Below are positions 22,172-33,300 of a stretch of DNA of 64,000 nucleotides, one piece after another. The notes under the pieces were generated by a model. It saw only the letters and a program-made list of their open reading frames with translations, was not told the origin of the DNA and did not search any database. How positions within the stretch are numbered: the stretch's first letter is position 1; the number at the start of each line of letters is the position of its first letter. Location of the stretch: NCBI GenBank assembly GCA_949752735.1, contig OX457053.1:6825135-6889134 (forward strand). The letters are read 5' to 3'. The DNA is from Lumbricus terrestris (Eukaryota > Annelida > Clitellata > Crassiclitellata > Lumbricidae). The position numbers and the translations under genes are program-made.

Positions 22172-24113
22172 CTTGTAGTATCTACTCGAAAAGAGATATC
22201 AAATTTTCTTCAATTAAATAATTTTGTAGACGTATGCAACGTAGTCTTAAACAATTTTCATTTATACATAATTATTATGAACATAAACAACACGGTTATA
22301 AACGGTACTTTCTGTGCTTCGTTTTTTCCCGAGGTAAAGCATCATTGTGCGGAATTTATGTTGTACCATAATTTTCATAAATGCCTCGGCTAAAAATTCA
22401 AGTACAGATTCCGCAACAAACATGATATGCAAGGACTGTAGTAGAACAACAGTTGCAAAACTGCCTTCAAGTTATCAAGTTGTCAAGTCAAGTGAATTGA
22501 ACTGACCCTTTCAGTGTTAGTCTAGTCATAATCTCCAAATTTCTAAAATGCCACCTGAAAGCCAAGCGGCGGGCACCAGATCATTCACAAGCGTTGTGTC
22601 TAGTCAGAGAGGTTGTCCAAGTCTGAGGAAGGTCGTAGTCCGGTCCGAGATAGGTCGAAGCCTGGTTACCAAAGTACTATTAGAGGTGGCAGATTAGCTG
22701 TCATGGTGGGTGGTGTTTAAATCTAGAACTGGAAAGTAGATCAGGTGAGTCAGGGTAAGAGTTCCTAAAGAAGTGATCGAGATTTCAGTTTCGAATGTTA
22801 AATCCAAGGAGTGATGGATAGAAAAGCCTGAGGAAGGATCGTGTGTGACCAGCAGGAGGAGGAACAAAAATGAGAGTGTTATTCAGGAGACAAACCACTC
22901 CACAGATTATGGTTTGATATGGCTCAGTTGGAGAACTTAAGATAAGCAGTGACCGGAGTTCAAGAAAAAGTATAAGTTAGGTTATAGCCTCATCTATGTT
23001 GTCTATCTAACATAGTTTCATCCATCTGTATGTCTACCTTCACTGCTCTATGCCAGAGCAGCCAGAATTGACAAGGTTTAGCAGATTTTTTTCTTGAGAC
23101 ACCGCAGATGGGCGTCATTTGATTTGGAACAGCACTTCTACAACTAAGTCTCAGCTTCAAAACCAATTTATCAGTGACTGGCTCTGCAACTTCTATGGTG
23201 TCTTGAGTTGCAGCTAATGCCTTTATTTCCTGAATCGCCAAGTGTTTGCAATAAAGGCATGCAACATTTGTTGGTATAACTAAATCATGATCAAAATAGA
23301 AAGCACCACCTTCAGATGTAAATAGCACGACCAGCAATCTCATGCTTTGTCCCTCTCTGCTACTTCGCTGAATCCTCTTAGACCTTTGACCTCTTGTTCC
23401 GAACGTCAGGACTGTCATGGCTCAATCCTGAAGCTTTGCCTGCATAGGTCTCTCTCTTTGGAATGGACTTCCACCATCAGTTTGCTCCACCTTGCTCTCC
23501 GATAGTCTCTACTCATCTTTCTCTCGTCTCAAATCCCACCGTTTCTCTTGGGGTTGATCGCACTAGAAGTGCTACTAAAAGGCTTTTGCTAAGAGAAGCG
23601 CTTTATAAAGAGTCATATACAATACAATACTTTGGTTCCAGGTCAATGACCAACCCGACTAGATGATTTTCCCAGAGAAGGAAGGGACTGTGCATCACGG
23701 AATAGCAGTAACATGGATTTCTAAGCCGTTGCTTCTGTAGTCGTTGTACAGTTTAACAGTCAAGTAAAAATTAATTTGAGGCTGTACCGTTTGACAACAC
23801 AGCACCTCTCAAAATAATTTTCATAAGCAGCTGCTTGTTAACAACCTAACACTCAATTTTAATTTCAGAAGCAGCAATTTTAGGCTGTTTCTTGCCGAGC
23901 AGCTCCCAAAATAGTTCTCAGAGACTACACTTGTATTGTTAACTTTGGCAACTCATAAGGTTAAAACTGCAAACGAACATTTTAAATATAGGCAAATAAC
24001 TCACACGAAGCGTCACAATTTCACTTTAGAATCTTTTGCAAAAATATGCAAACGTTGAGTGTATGCACACGACCGCATAATATATTTTACATCTATGCAA
24101 CGTTTTATTATTT
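22172..24113. other. Intergenic between ZMAT5 and the gypsy element
   Basis: No supported gene. 23440-23640 (+) is a LINE 3' remnant (SLWNGLPPSVCSTL in one frame, AAAAGGCTTTTGCTAAGAGA, AGCGCTTTATAAAG, then ATACAATACAATAC). A 142-codon minus frame at 22990-23418 is unrecognised and is not called. Some of this interval must contain the ZMAT5 promoter. Confidence 0.5.
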
Positions 24114-24818
24114 TGTAACGCCCGCCCCTTTCGGCCTCCCCGGAGTCGCCACTTCCGGATCCTCGCCCGATGGGACCGCGTGCTGCTGTGGACGAGCTCT
24201 AGAGATAGAGGGAGGACAGGAGGAGGTGACTTCCGGGTTCGAATCCCAACGATGGTAAGGCGGCCAGTTATTTCGACTGCCGAACTCCCTATATGCAATT
24301 GGCGGCCTACTAGCCAATCTATCACTTCTTCGCAATATACCAGGGTGTGCGAAATCTTTAGGCCTAGCACCCAAAGTTTCTTCCAGGCCGATGGTCGAGT
24401 GGTATGGCGCGTCCGCAGTGGTAATAGCGGTGAGGTAACCAGGGTTCAAATCCACAGCAGGCTTGGGTACCGGCGATGTCTCCAATCTTTCCAAGCGTGA
24501 TACAACTTCCGTAAGCGCTTCCCTGACATTATCTCTTACTTCCGAGATCTCTTCTCTTACATTTGATTGCACTGAGGAAATAGCATTCTGCGTATCTCTG
24601 ACATAAGATTTTACGGAAGAGATTTCCTCTCTTACATTTGATTGTACCGCCAAGACATTGAATTCTACCGTGGAAATCGCCTCTTGCGTGTCTCTGGCAT
24701 TAGTTTGTATTGCCTCATGAGTAGACCTAGCATTAGTTTGTATTGCCTCGAGCAATATCTCCATAGAAGAAGGGGGCCTAGAAGGCTGAGCAGGAGTGAC
24801 TGGCCTAGACTCCTCCAT
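24108..24818 (-). CDS. Gag N-terminal frame in the 3' LTR, ends in host DNA
   Basis: This is the copy in the downstream LTR of the first 235 or so codons of gag. It starts at the same ATG (24818) and runs off the LTR end (24114), stopping two codons later in flanking sequence (236 aa). It carries the coiled-coil-like region but no capsid, knuckle or enzyme part. Whether it is translated is unknown. It may be only a by-product of LTR duplication. Confidence 0.5.
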   Translation of the reverse strand: MEESRPVTPAQPSRPPSSMEILLEAIQTNARSTHEAIQTNARDTQEAISTVEFNVLAVQSNVREEISSVKSYVRDTQNAISSVQSNVREEISEVRDNVREALTEVVSRLERLETSPVPKPAVDLNPGYLTAITTADAPYHSTIGLEETLGARPKDFAHPGILRRSDRLASRPPIAYREFGSRNNWPPYHRWDSNPEVTSSCPPSISRARPQQHAVPSGEDPEVATPGRPKGAGVTK

Positions 24819-26530
24819 AGCGCTATAGAAATGACTTCTATATTTATAGCTCACAATCAATCAAGTATTCATTCAACGACAGTTGCATTCAATACCATCA
24901 ATGATCAAAGTCAGAAGTTTAATTGATATTTCTTATTATTCACAATCACTTGAATCTTCAATTGACATCAATTATGTTCAAAGCAATCAAACATAAAAGT
25001 CAGTAAGTTCAATTATCCATTCCTATCCTTTGTAAAGACATTCAATGAAAATCAAATGCAACAATTCAATGCAAACACCTATCAACCGGAGTAAGCCTAA
25101 ATTAAATCCCGATTGACTCTCAAGTCCCACAGCCAATTTCAGTTCAGCCCAAAATCTCTAAATAACCGATCGTATGAATTCCCCAATAAAGCGTACCTTA
25201 TGCCCGAAGACAAGGGACAAAGCCGATCGTGTGCGAAGAACAGCGACGAAGACGATATCCAAGAGATGCGACGAAACACAGAGAAAGGCGTCGAGTTTGA
25301 AACGCCCGAAAAGATCAGCTAAATCCGTCGCTGGTTTCACGCAATGAACGACAATTTCGGCTATGTATCCAAGCCGTTTGAGAAAGACGCCCTTAGGCAA
25401 ACATACGAACAACCGCTTCGCAACACAATTTCGAAGAACGAGAGCAGAGCGCTGACGATTCGAAGCCCACGATAAATCACTCCGTGTGACAGGGCGAAGA
25501 GAGGCCTTGACTAATTAATCCAGGAGTAGATCCAATGCGAAAGCGAAGGCAAAACTCGCAACAACGCTGATATATTTCCCGCAACAAACAAACTCTTTTA
25601 TTAGATCGACTCCATGTCGAGAGAGAATGAATCGCCGACAGAATTCGTGTATACGCAACGACGCAGAAGACTAGTGTAAGCTGGCGCTGTATCCTGGCCA
25701 AGCTTCACCAACTCGATCGAGCCTAAGACTACCAAAAGCCGCAATACATCCAACCGCCTTGAGATCTTGTGCGCAACTGTCTATATATCCGCTGTCCTTG
25801 AAATCCTGTGCGCAACTGTCGATATATCCGCTGTCCTTGAAATCCTGTGCGCAACTGCGCTTTTGCTGCCTGTTCTCGCTTTTATAGCTGCCTGACTTCC
25901 AGCGCGTCCCCCTTTCTGCGCATGACCAGCAAGCGAGCCGCGCGCGCAAACCCAGCAGCAACGCAGCTGTTTCAAGGCGGCAAGAATTAGCTGCCAGCTG
26001 CGGCCTCTTCTGTCTGTCTGAAGTGATCTGTCTTTCTCTGTCTATCTCTCCTTCTGAAAAGCGACATCTGCCGTCAGTCACGTAGACCACAGATGCACCA
26101 GTTTAACCTTGCGAAAACACACATACACAGGCCCACACGCCTACAGTTTCCTTCTCAATCTGTCTCCCTGTCTGTGCTTGTCTGGCTGGCTGTATTCCTC
26201 GCTCACTCTGTTCATCGGACCACCTCGGGCGAACCGTGTGATAATTTGCCTAATCGTTGACAGCAGGCGGCGAGGTCTTTCAAGTCAGCGAGCGACGATT
26301 GCCAATATCGTGGGAAAAATACACGAATATGATACAGCAGCTGCAACGCCTACATCAGCGGTCACTGTGACCCGTGTCAAGCGCAAATCAACATTAAAAT
26401 CTAGGTCACAGGAAGGCACCGAAATAAAACAAATATATCAGATCCCTGAAACCCATAATCGATCAGAAATTAAATAAAAATAATAATATTAGCGACTAAA
26501 AATCCGTAGCGTAGTTCTACGAGCGCTACA
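24114..26530 (-). repeat. 3' LTR (downstream copy)
   Basis: 2417 bp, same length as the upstream copy and with no difference noticed. On the minus strand it contains, in order: three copies of a 39-bp tandem unit (25860-25750), AATAAA (25602-25597), TATAAATATAG (24848-24838), and the gag start region (24818 onward), which runs out of the LTR into host DNA. Two Pol III B-box-like words lie on the opposite strand (24236-24246, 24443-24453). Confidence 0.93.
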
Positions 26531-29500
26531 ATATTCTCGGCCCTCCCTGATTTCAGGATCCTTTTAATTGGAAAAATGGATCCTGAAATGTTAGTAAGGC
26601 CATACTCCAATTTTTACATCAAGGATTCAAATGCAAGAATTAAGAAAATAGATGCGATGAACAGTCCTCAACGTAAGCATCACAAAGTTCACATTTTAGC
26701 GTCGACTGTCAATTCAAGCGAAAGAAATACTTATTATTATAATATTTATATAGCTCCATCGCTAAGAGTTCAGTGAAGCTCAAAAGCATTTATATATACA
26801 AAGTATATAAAGGCTTCCTTCAGTTCAGTCACACTTATCCACATTTATATCACTCCATTACAAGTTCCTTTCCGTTCAGCCATACACAGAGTATTTTACG
26901 GCGAAGCATGACACAAGCCTACAGACAGGAATATAGGCCCGACCACACAGGTCATCAAGATTACCAATAGGCTACCACCTATTTACAAGACCCCGTAGGT
27001 TTATCCTGTGGTATCACTTCTGCATTTACAGATCTACCGAACAGTTCACCTAGGCCTCTGATTCTTTTAACATCACCAACTAGTAGAGAACACCACCATT
27101 AATCGAGCGCGTCCCAATCTAGATTGATACATTCCATGCGAGACTAAATAAGCACACAGCTAAACTCTCTACGAAACCATATTATTATTATTAGGCCCAT
27201 TATAACTGTTGTAGCGTATATCAAGATTCACCATAAAATAAACACAGTGCAACTTCAACCTAATAGGCCTAGGCCTGCTCTTACCACATAGCATCTATAT
27301 ATTCCAGAAGGCCTACCATGATAACTAAGCAATTCTATTTATTAGTATGCAACCTACTAGGCGTAGAAACCAGCTTAAATAGGCCAGCGTAACATTAGGC
27401 CTATTAGCCTGTCTCGGTTCCAGCAAACCAAATGCACAGAATAATTACAATACAAAAGCTTAGCTAGGTCAACTTAATATACTGTAATTAGCGCTAAAAT
27501 GCAATGCTACACTGCTTAATCATAATCATAGAAAATCATAGGCCTATCAAAAAGACCATCATAATTTCAAGACTAAGATTGCAGTCTTTGCAAGAATCTA
27601 TAGGCCGTTATAGTCTATCTTTAGTCCACTATAAATCTTATGCATCATTGCATGGCATCTATGCCCATCCTCTTAGCATAAATCAACAGGCCTTGTCACT
27701 GCGCAATTATGTCGTCTTATTTTCAATCCATCATTGATGCGACGTAGACTACGGGACCACCCAAGCGCCTGGGAAACGACGATTGCCAATTAATCGCCGC
27801 TCACTATTCTCCCACGCCATGCATCTACAGCGTGCGTCCCTTAAAATCCCGTGGGAATTAGGCAACAAACATGATCCTTTTACATGTAGGTTAAAGTGCA
27901 TCGTACGACTAAGGTCGCACTGACCTGCACAAAATTAGGCCTAATTAGCGCTCATAAAATTATGATATGCATTAATCGGTATCTAACGCATACATGACAT
28001 CATCGACATTGAAAATCTAGGCCCACTGCAGATCAAATCATGATTACATGGACCCATCATAATTTGAACATCGCTGCTTATAACTGCACAGCCGAACGTT
28101 ATCCTTCCGTCCATCCATCACCGCCTTTGGTGTGTCCCACGGACTACGCTGTCGCTATCCCCACTCTCTCTACAATTGCAGCTGTAGGAGTCGTGGGAAC
28201 TGAACACGACCAGCAAACACTCACATCAGTGACATTGCAAAATTAGGCCTCAGAACTAGGTCAATCAACAAAACTTAGCAAAACCTTTTAAAGCTAGAAT
28301 TATCGATAAACCTTACATGGCACGTTTTGCCTATAGCTCAAATAGGAAATTGAACGGCCAGCCTTTTTCATCATACACAAAAAGGATCCTAATTATTATT
28401 ATTATTTCTAGCCCTAATTAATATTATTAGGCCTCGCAGTTTAACCATATAATTCCATTGCAGGCGGAATCAGGCAAAACCGCAAAACTAGGCCTAATGC
28501 AAAAATTACACAGCATAACTAAATTATCGCTTATTCCTCAGCGTTAGGCTATTAAAACAAGTAGGCCTACATTTTAAACGCGACCAACTATATATATAAT
28601 CCCGTTGCGATCTGATATTATTCATAAAACAACAGCATAATTAAATATTATTGTCGTCTATGTCTTAACATTATTAACACTCTTAGGCCTACCATTTTAA
28701 TCAAGGCAGATTATATATCTACTGTAGCTCAAATATATACAACATGCCGACAAATTTTGCCGAACCTCAGAATAGTATGGGCCTATCCTCAGGGTAAACC
28801 ATATATATATAGGCCTAATCCCTCAAGATGCAGTCAAGTGCTACATGGGTCGATTAACCATTTACTTAGCGCCTTTTAACTCATCAATAATGCATCTATA
28901 CACTTAATATATACATAAACGCTATATGGGCCTACCAAACATTTATGTAGCGCCTCATTAATATGAATCTATACAATTATATATATACGATGATAATAGT
29001 TACGCATATAAAAATTCTATGCAAGGAAATTAGGAGCTTTAAAATTTAACTGTGTAAACCTCTTAAAATTATTCTTAAACAATCAGACTATAGATAAAGC
29101 GAAACATAGGCCTAATGCAGATTTCGCCTCCGAGCATTATCTCAAAATCACTTCTTAGAGACATAGGCCTACTATTTTAACCTAGCCTCAAGAAAGGTCG
29201 GTTAAGTTCACATAATCATGATCAATGGCCTTAATTAAAATATGCAGCTTTAGTCAATCTATCTTCATGTCAAATTAATATTTATATAGCGCAATGCAAG
29301 AGCAATGACAGTCCAAATTCTGTCTATAGCAAGGCAATAATGAAATTGTCCATCGCTTCAATGCAAATGCAATATCAATGCACAATTCAACATATTAATC
29401 AGATAATCTGCAATGCAATACAAATATTAATAGTATGCAATACTTATGAATGCACAACATGCGATGCAAGAATACAGTTATTTACACAGTGAAACACATA

Positions 29501-29603
29501 TGTAAAGCCTTCCACATGTAAATCAAAAATGTATTCATCACAATCAAAATAAAACATGGTTACAGATGCTTCTGCATTCATAACGGCCGCGATTAAGCGG
29601 TAC
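26531..29603 (-). other. Long non-coding 3' region of the gypsy element
   Basis: About 3.07 kb between the end of pol and the polypurine tract. AT-rich, with many TAGGCCTA/AGGCCTA words and short TATATA runs. No frame over about 100 codons resembles an envelope protein. A 12-bp inverted repeat (ATTTCAGGATCC / GGATCCTGAAAT) lies at 26550-26589. I see no gene. Confidence 0.7.
26535..26553 (-). promoter_or_regulatory. Polypurine tract before the 3' LTR
   Basis: On the minus strand CAGGGAGGG, then CCGAGAATAT, lies immediately 5' of the 3' LTR start. The AGGGAGGG core is the likely plus-strand primer site for reverse transcription. Confidence 0.65.
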
Positions 29604-30383
29604 CTAAGAACAGTACCGGGCCGGCCTTTTAATGGTACGGCGGGGTCTTGGCAGTTCCACCGGGGCGTCATTAGTGTCCTCGGTTCCTGGGAACTCGATC
29701 GGTTCCTGCGGTTGTGGGTCAGGTTCGGTCCCACCTGACGGAGGTTCACCCAGGTACGGCTTCAATTTGTCGACGTACACAAGCAGCGCTGGTGATCTGG
29801 CGGACTTCTGGATCCGGAACAAGACCGGACTCACTTGCTCCATGATACGGTAAGGGCCACAGAACCACTTAGCCCATTTATCCTTGATACGGGTGTACTT
29901 CCGGGGATAGTAATAGTACACCCACTGTCCTTTCGTGAACGACGGCTTTTTGACCCGTAGATCATACCGGAAAGCACGGCGGACGGCCTGCTTTTGCATG
30001 CACTCCCGAGCCAACTGGAACACGTCTCGCATCTCTTCCGTTCTTTTCTGGATGTAATCGTTCACTGACAGCTGTTCATTGTTCTGGTTACAGTTCCCAA
30101 GTACCAGATCGATTGGAAGGCACGTTTCTCTCCCAAGGAAAAGTTTGTTCGGCGTGAACCCCGTGCTTTCGTGTTGACTAGCCCGGTACGCTCCCATAAT
30201 CCACGGCAGGTGAACGTCCCAGTCTTTCTGATTCTGTGCGACAACTTTGCCGAGCATGGAATTTAAGGTTCGATGTAGGCGTTCTACTGTTCCATTCGTG
30301 CTCGGCTTATAAGGTGACGTCCTGATTTTGTCAATTTGCATCAAGCGACATAGATCTCGGAACAAGGCGGCCTCGAAACAGGG
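29604..30383 (-). pseudogene. Integrase C-terminal part, downstream of the internal stop
   Basis: Same frame as gag-pol, continuing directly after the TAG for 259 codons. It holds the rest of the catalytic core (SPYKPSTNGTVERLHRTL, with the conserved Glu) and a C-terminal domain with GPYRIMEQ, ending RPARYCS before a true stop at 29604. No in-frame signal for re-initiation is clear. Unless the stop is read through, integrase is truncated after its second catalytic Asp region. Confidence 0.85.
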
Positions 30384-33300
30384 ACCCTAGTCGGTCAGAA
30401 GCTGTTTAGGGCAGCCGAATCTAGGAATCCACTGGTCCATCAACATCCGGGCCACGGTTGCGGCTTCCTGGTTGCGGATAGGGTAGGCCTCCGCCCAACG
30501 GCTATAATGATCAATCACGGTCATGATATAGTGATATCCACGACTGGATACAGGATGTGGTCCGGTTATGTCGACGCCAAGACATTCCATTGGTTCACCG
30601 ACGGCCATATCCTGGAGTGGTCCTTGCCTAGGTGGTTTCCCTCTGATGTACCGGGCGCAGCTGTCACATCGCTTCAGTTGCTGGTATACTTGTTCTCCCC
30701 AGCCCGGCCAGTAGGCTCGCTGCCGTACTTGTGCCGCGGTTCGTCGGACACCCAAATGCCCTCCGGACATCCCCTCATGTGCAAGACGGATGATGGTTTC
30801 TCGTCGCCCGACTGGAGGTATCAACTGGTAGCGAACAGGCTCACCGTCAGAGTTCAGCCAAGCTCGATACAATAGTCCATTTCTAACAGTTAACTGAGGC
30901 CATTGATGAATCAAGGTTTTAGTCATTGCACTGCAACTCCGTGTCTTCTCTCCGGTTGGCATTTCAGTTGTTTTCATCATCCATTGCAGAATCCAGTTTA
31001 GATCCGGATCTTGCCGTTGTTCTTCGGCCATGACCACCGGATCCCAATCTGTCAGTTCAGCCGAGGTTGGTTGAGATGGCAGGCGTCGCTCTTGGATGAC
31101 GTTGACTTGGTTTGGCCTTCGCGACAGCGCATCAGCATTTTGGTGCGCTGCACCAGACCGATGTTGTATGTCGAATTCGAATTCCTCCATGACTGAGAGC
31201 CAACGTGCCTGTTGTCCTATCGGCAACGGTGTCCTGCGTAGCCATTGGAGCGCTGAGTGGTCCGTTCGTAAGATAAATTTCCGTCCAAGAAGATATGGTC
31301 TGAACGCTTTGAGAAAGTTGATCACCGCCAACAATTCCCTCCTCGTCACGTCGTAATTTTGTTCCGCCACGGAACACACTCGGCTCCCGTAACATATAAC
31401 CCGTTCTTGTGACTCCTGCATTTGAGATAGGACCGCTCCGATGGACTCCCCGGATGCATCCGTATCCAGTATGTACATTCCGGTGTCGTTGGGAAGCGCC
31501 AAGATGGGAGATTCCGTTAAACAGTTCTTTAGCTTCTGGAAAGCATCCTCACATGGACCAGACCAGTCAAACTTATACCCCTTCTTAGTCATTTGATGAA
31601 GCGGCCGTGCTATGTGAGCGAAACTCGGTACAAATTTCCGGTAGTAGGAGCATAAACCAAGAAACGCTCGGACATCTTTGACCTTCTTCGGGGTGGGCCA
31701 TTCACGGACTGCCTGAATCTTTTCTGGATCGGTAGTGACCCCGTGTTCGCTGACCACGTGGCCCAAGAACAACACGTGTTTTCGCAACAGTTTACACTTT
31801 GACACCTTCAATTTCAGATTCACAGTTTCCAGGCGAGAGAGAACTTGTTCCAGTCGGTCCAGATGAGTCTCTAGGTCACCAGCAAAGACGATGATATCAT
31901 CGAGATAGATTAAGCAAATCTCGAAGTTTAAGCCCGCCATGACGAGGTTCATCATCCGGCCGAATGAGGCCGGCGAATTGCAGAGCCCGAACGGAAGTAC
32001 TTTAAATTGAAAGCTCCCGCGTCGGGTGACGAAAGCTGTCTTGTGTTTATCCCTTGGATGAACAGCCAACTGGTGGTAACTGGCCCGGAGATCAAAGGTG
32101 CTGAACCATTTCGCTTCGCCGAGTGCGTCCAGGCTCTCGCTGATTAGCGGGAGTGGGTAGGCGTCCTTGCGCGTCTTGGCGTTCACCGCTCTGTAGTCGA
32201 CACAAAAGCGAGGGGTCCCGTCTCGTTTCTGGACCATGACAACGTTGCTTGCCCAAGGCGACAGTGACGGTTCGATCAGTCCTTGATCCAACATGGCCTG
32301 CACTTGTTCGTCTATGATAGGAAGTAGCGAAAGCGGTTGTCGTCGCAGCGGCTGACGAACAGGTGTTTCGCTACCCGTGTCGATCTCATGTCGTAGAATG
32401 TCGGTAAAACCCAAGTCCCATTCACCGAGAGAAAAGGCCGCGCGATGATTCATAAGTAATCCACGAAGTCGATTCTGCACTTCCGGTGGAACATCTTCTG
32501 CAATGTCCGACCACAACGGACTCAATACTGCTTCTACATTCTCAGTCTCGGAACAGTCATTGGCCCCAGTGACCATGGCACAGTTCGCAGCTGAATTGTC
32601 ATTCTGTTCGACCTCGGCCAACGTCACTTCTTCCACGGTGCATTGGACTCCTTTCGGTAATCTAATCACTTTGTCAGTCGGGTTCAACACTCTTATCGTA
32701 AGGTCAATCGCTCTTTCCAGCAGAAGAGTTCCGGCTATGATAAGTCCCGATGTCAGTACATGCGGAGGCGTAGCCAGATGAGTTTTGATCGGTTTCAGGT
32801 CTGGGAGTATAGCGTATACTTCCACATCCATCTCCGACAATGCTGGGATGTTCACATTCTGAGCAGCTGCGATTTTCCGACACATGCCCATCCGATCTCG
32901 CCTGATAAGTGGAAAGATGCGTTCTTGAAATGTTATTGTTTTCTCCCCGAAGCACAACTTGGCCTGTTGTTCCTCTAACCAGCCGAGTCCCAGAATTAAC
33001 TCGCTAACTTGGGCCGTTACCAAACAAGGTACTTCGAATTGGCAGTCTCCTGCTTGACAATGTAGCACGATCTCACCCAGTATCCGGATATCCGTCCCAT
33101 TCGCCGCCTTCAACAGTTGCGTAGACGCCGACATATCCTTCTGTCTGACGAGGGACGCAGGTACCAGCGACATTTCACTCCCTGTGTCCACCAACGCCAT
33201 CACATCTTTACCGTTGACCTTCAATGCCCAGTAAGCATTTGAGCTACCTTGTACATGGTAGACATTCGCTGGTTCATTAGGAGTATCATTACTCTCCACC

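Noticed and set aside
22990..23418. 142-codon minus-strand open frame
   Set aside because: No family resemblance that I recognise, no clear promoter, splice or poly(A) context, and flanking LINE remnant. Chance or unknown repeat is more likely, though a homology search could overturn this.
24391..24460. Possible tRNA gene in the LTR
   Set aside because: Only the A- and B-box words fit. I could not form an acceptor stem or anticodon arm, and the strand is antisense to gag. Kept as a finding on Pol III boxes, not as a tRNA.
25671..26090. 139-codon minus frame in the LTR with a 13-residue repeat
   Set aside because: The repeat comes from the 39-bp tandem units (multiple of three). The frame lies upstream of the poly(A) signal and probable transcription start.
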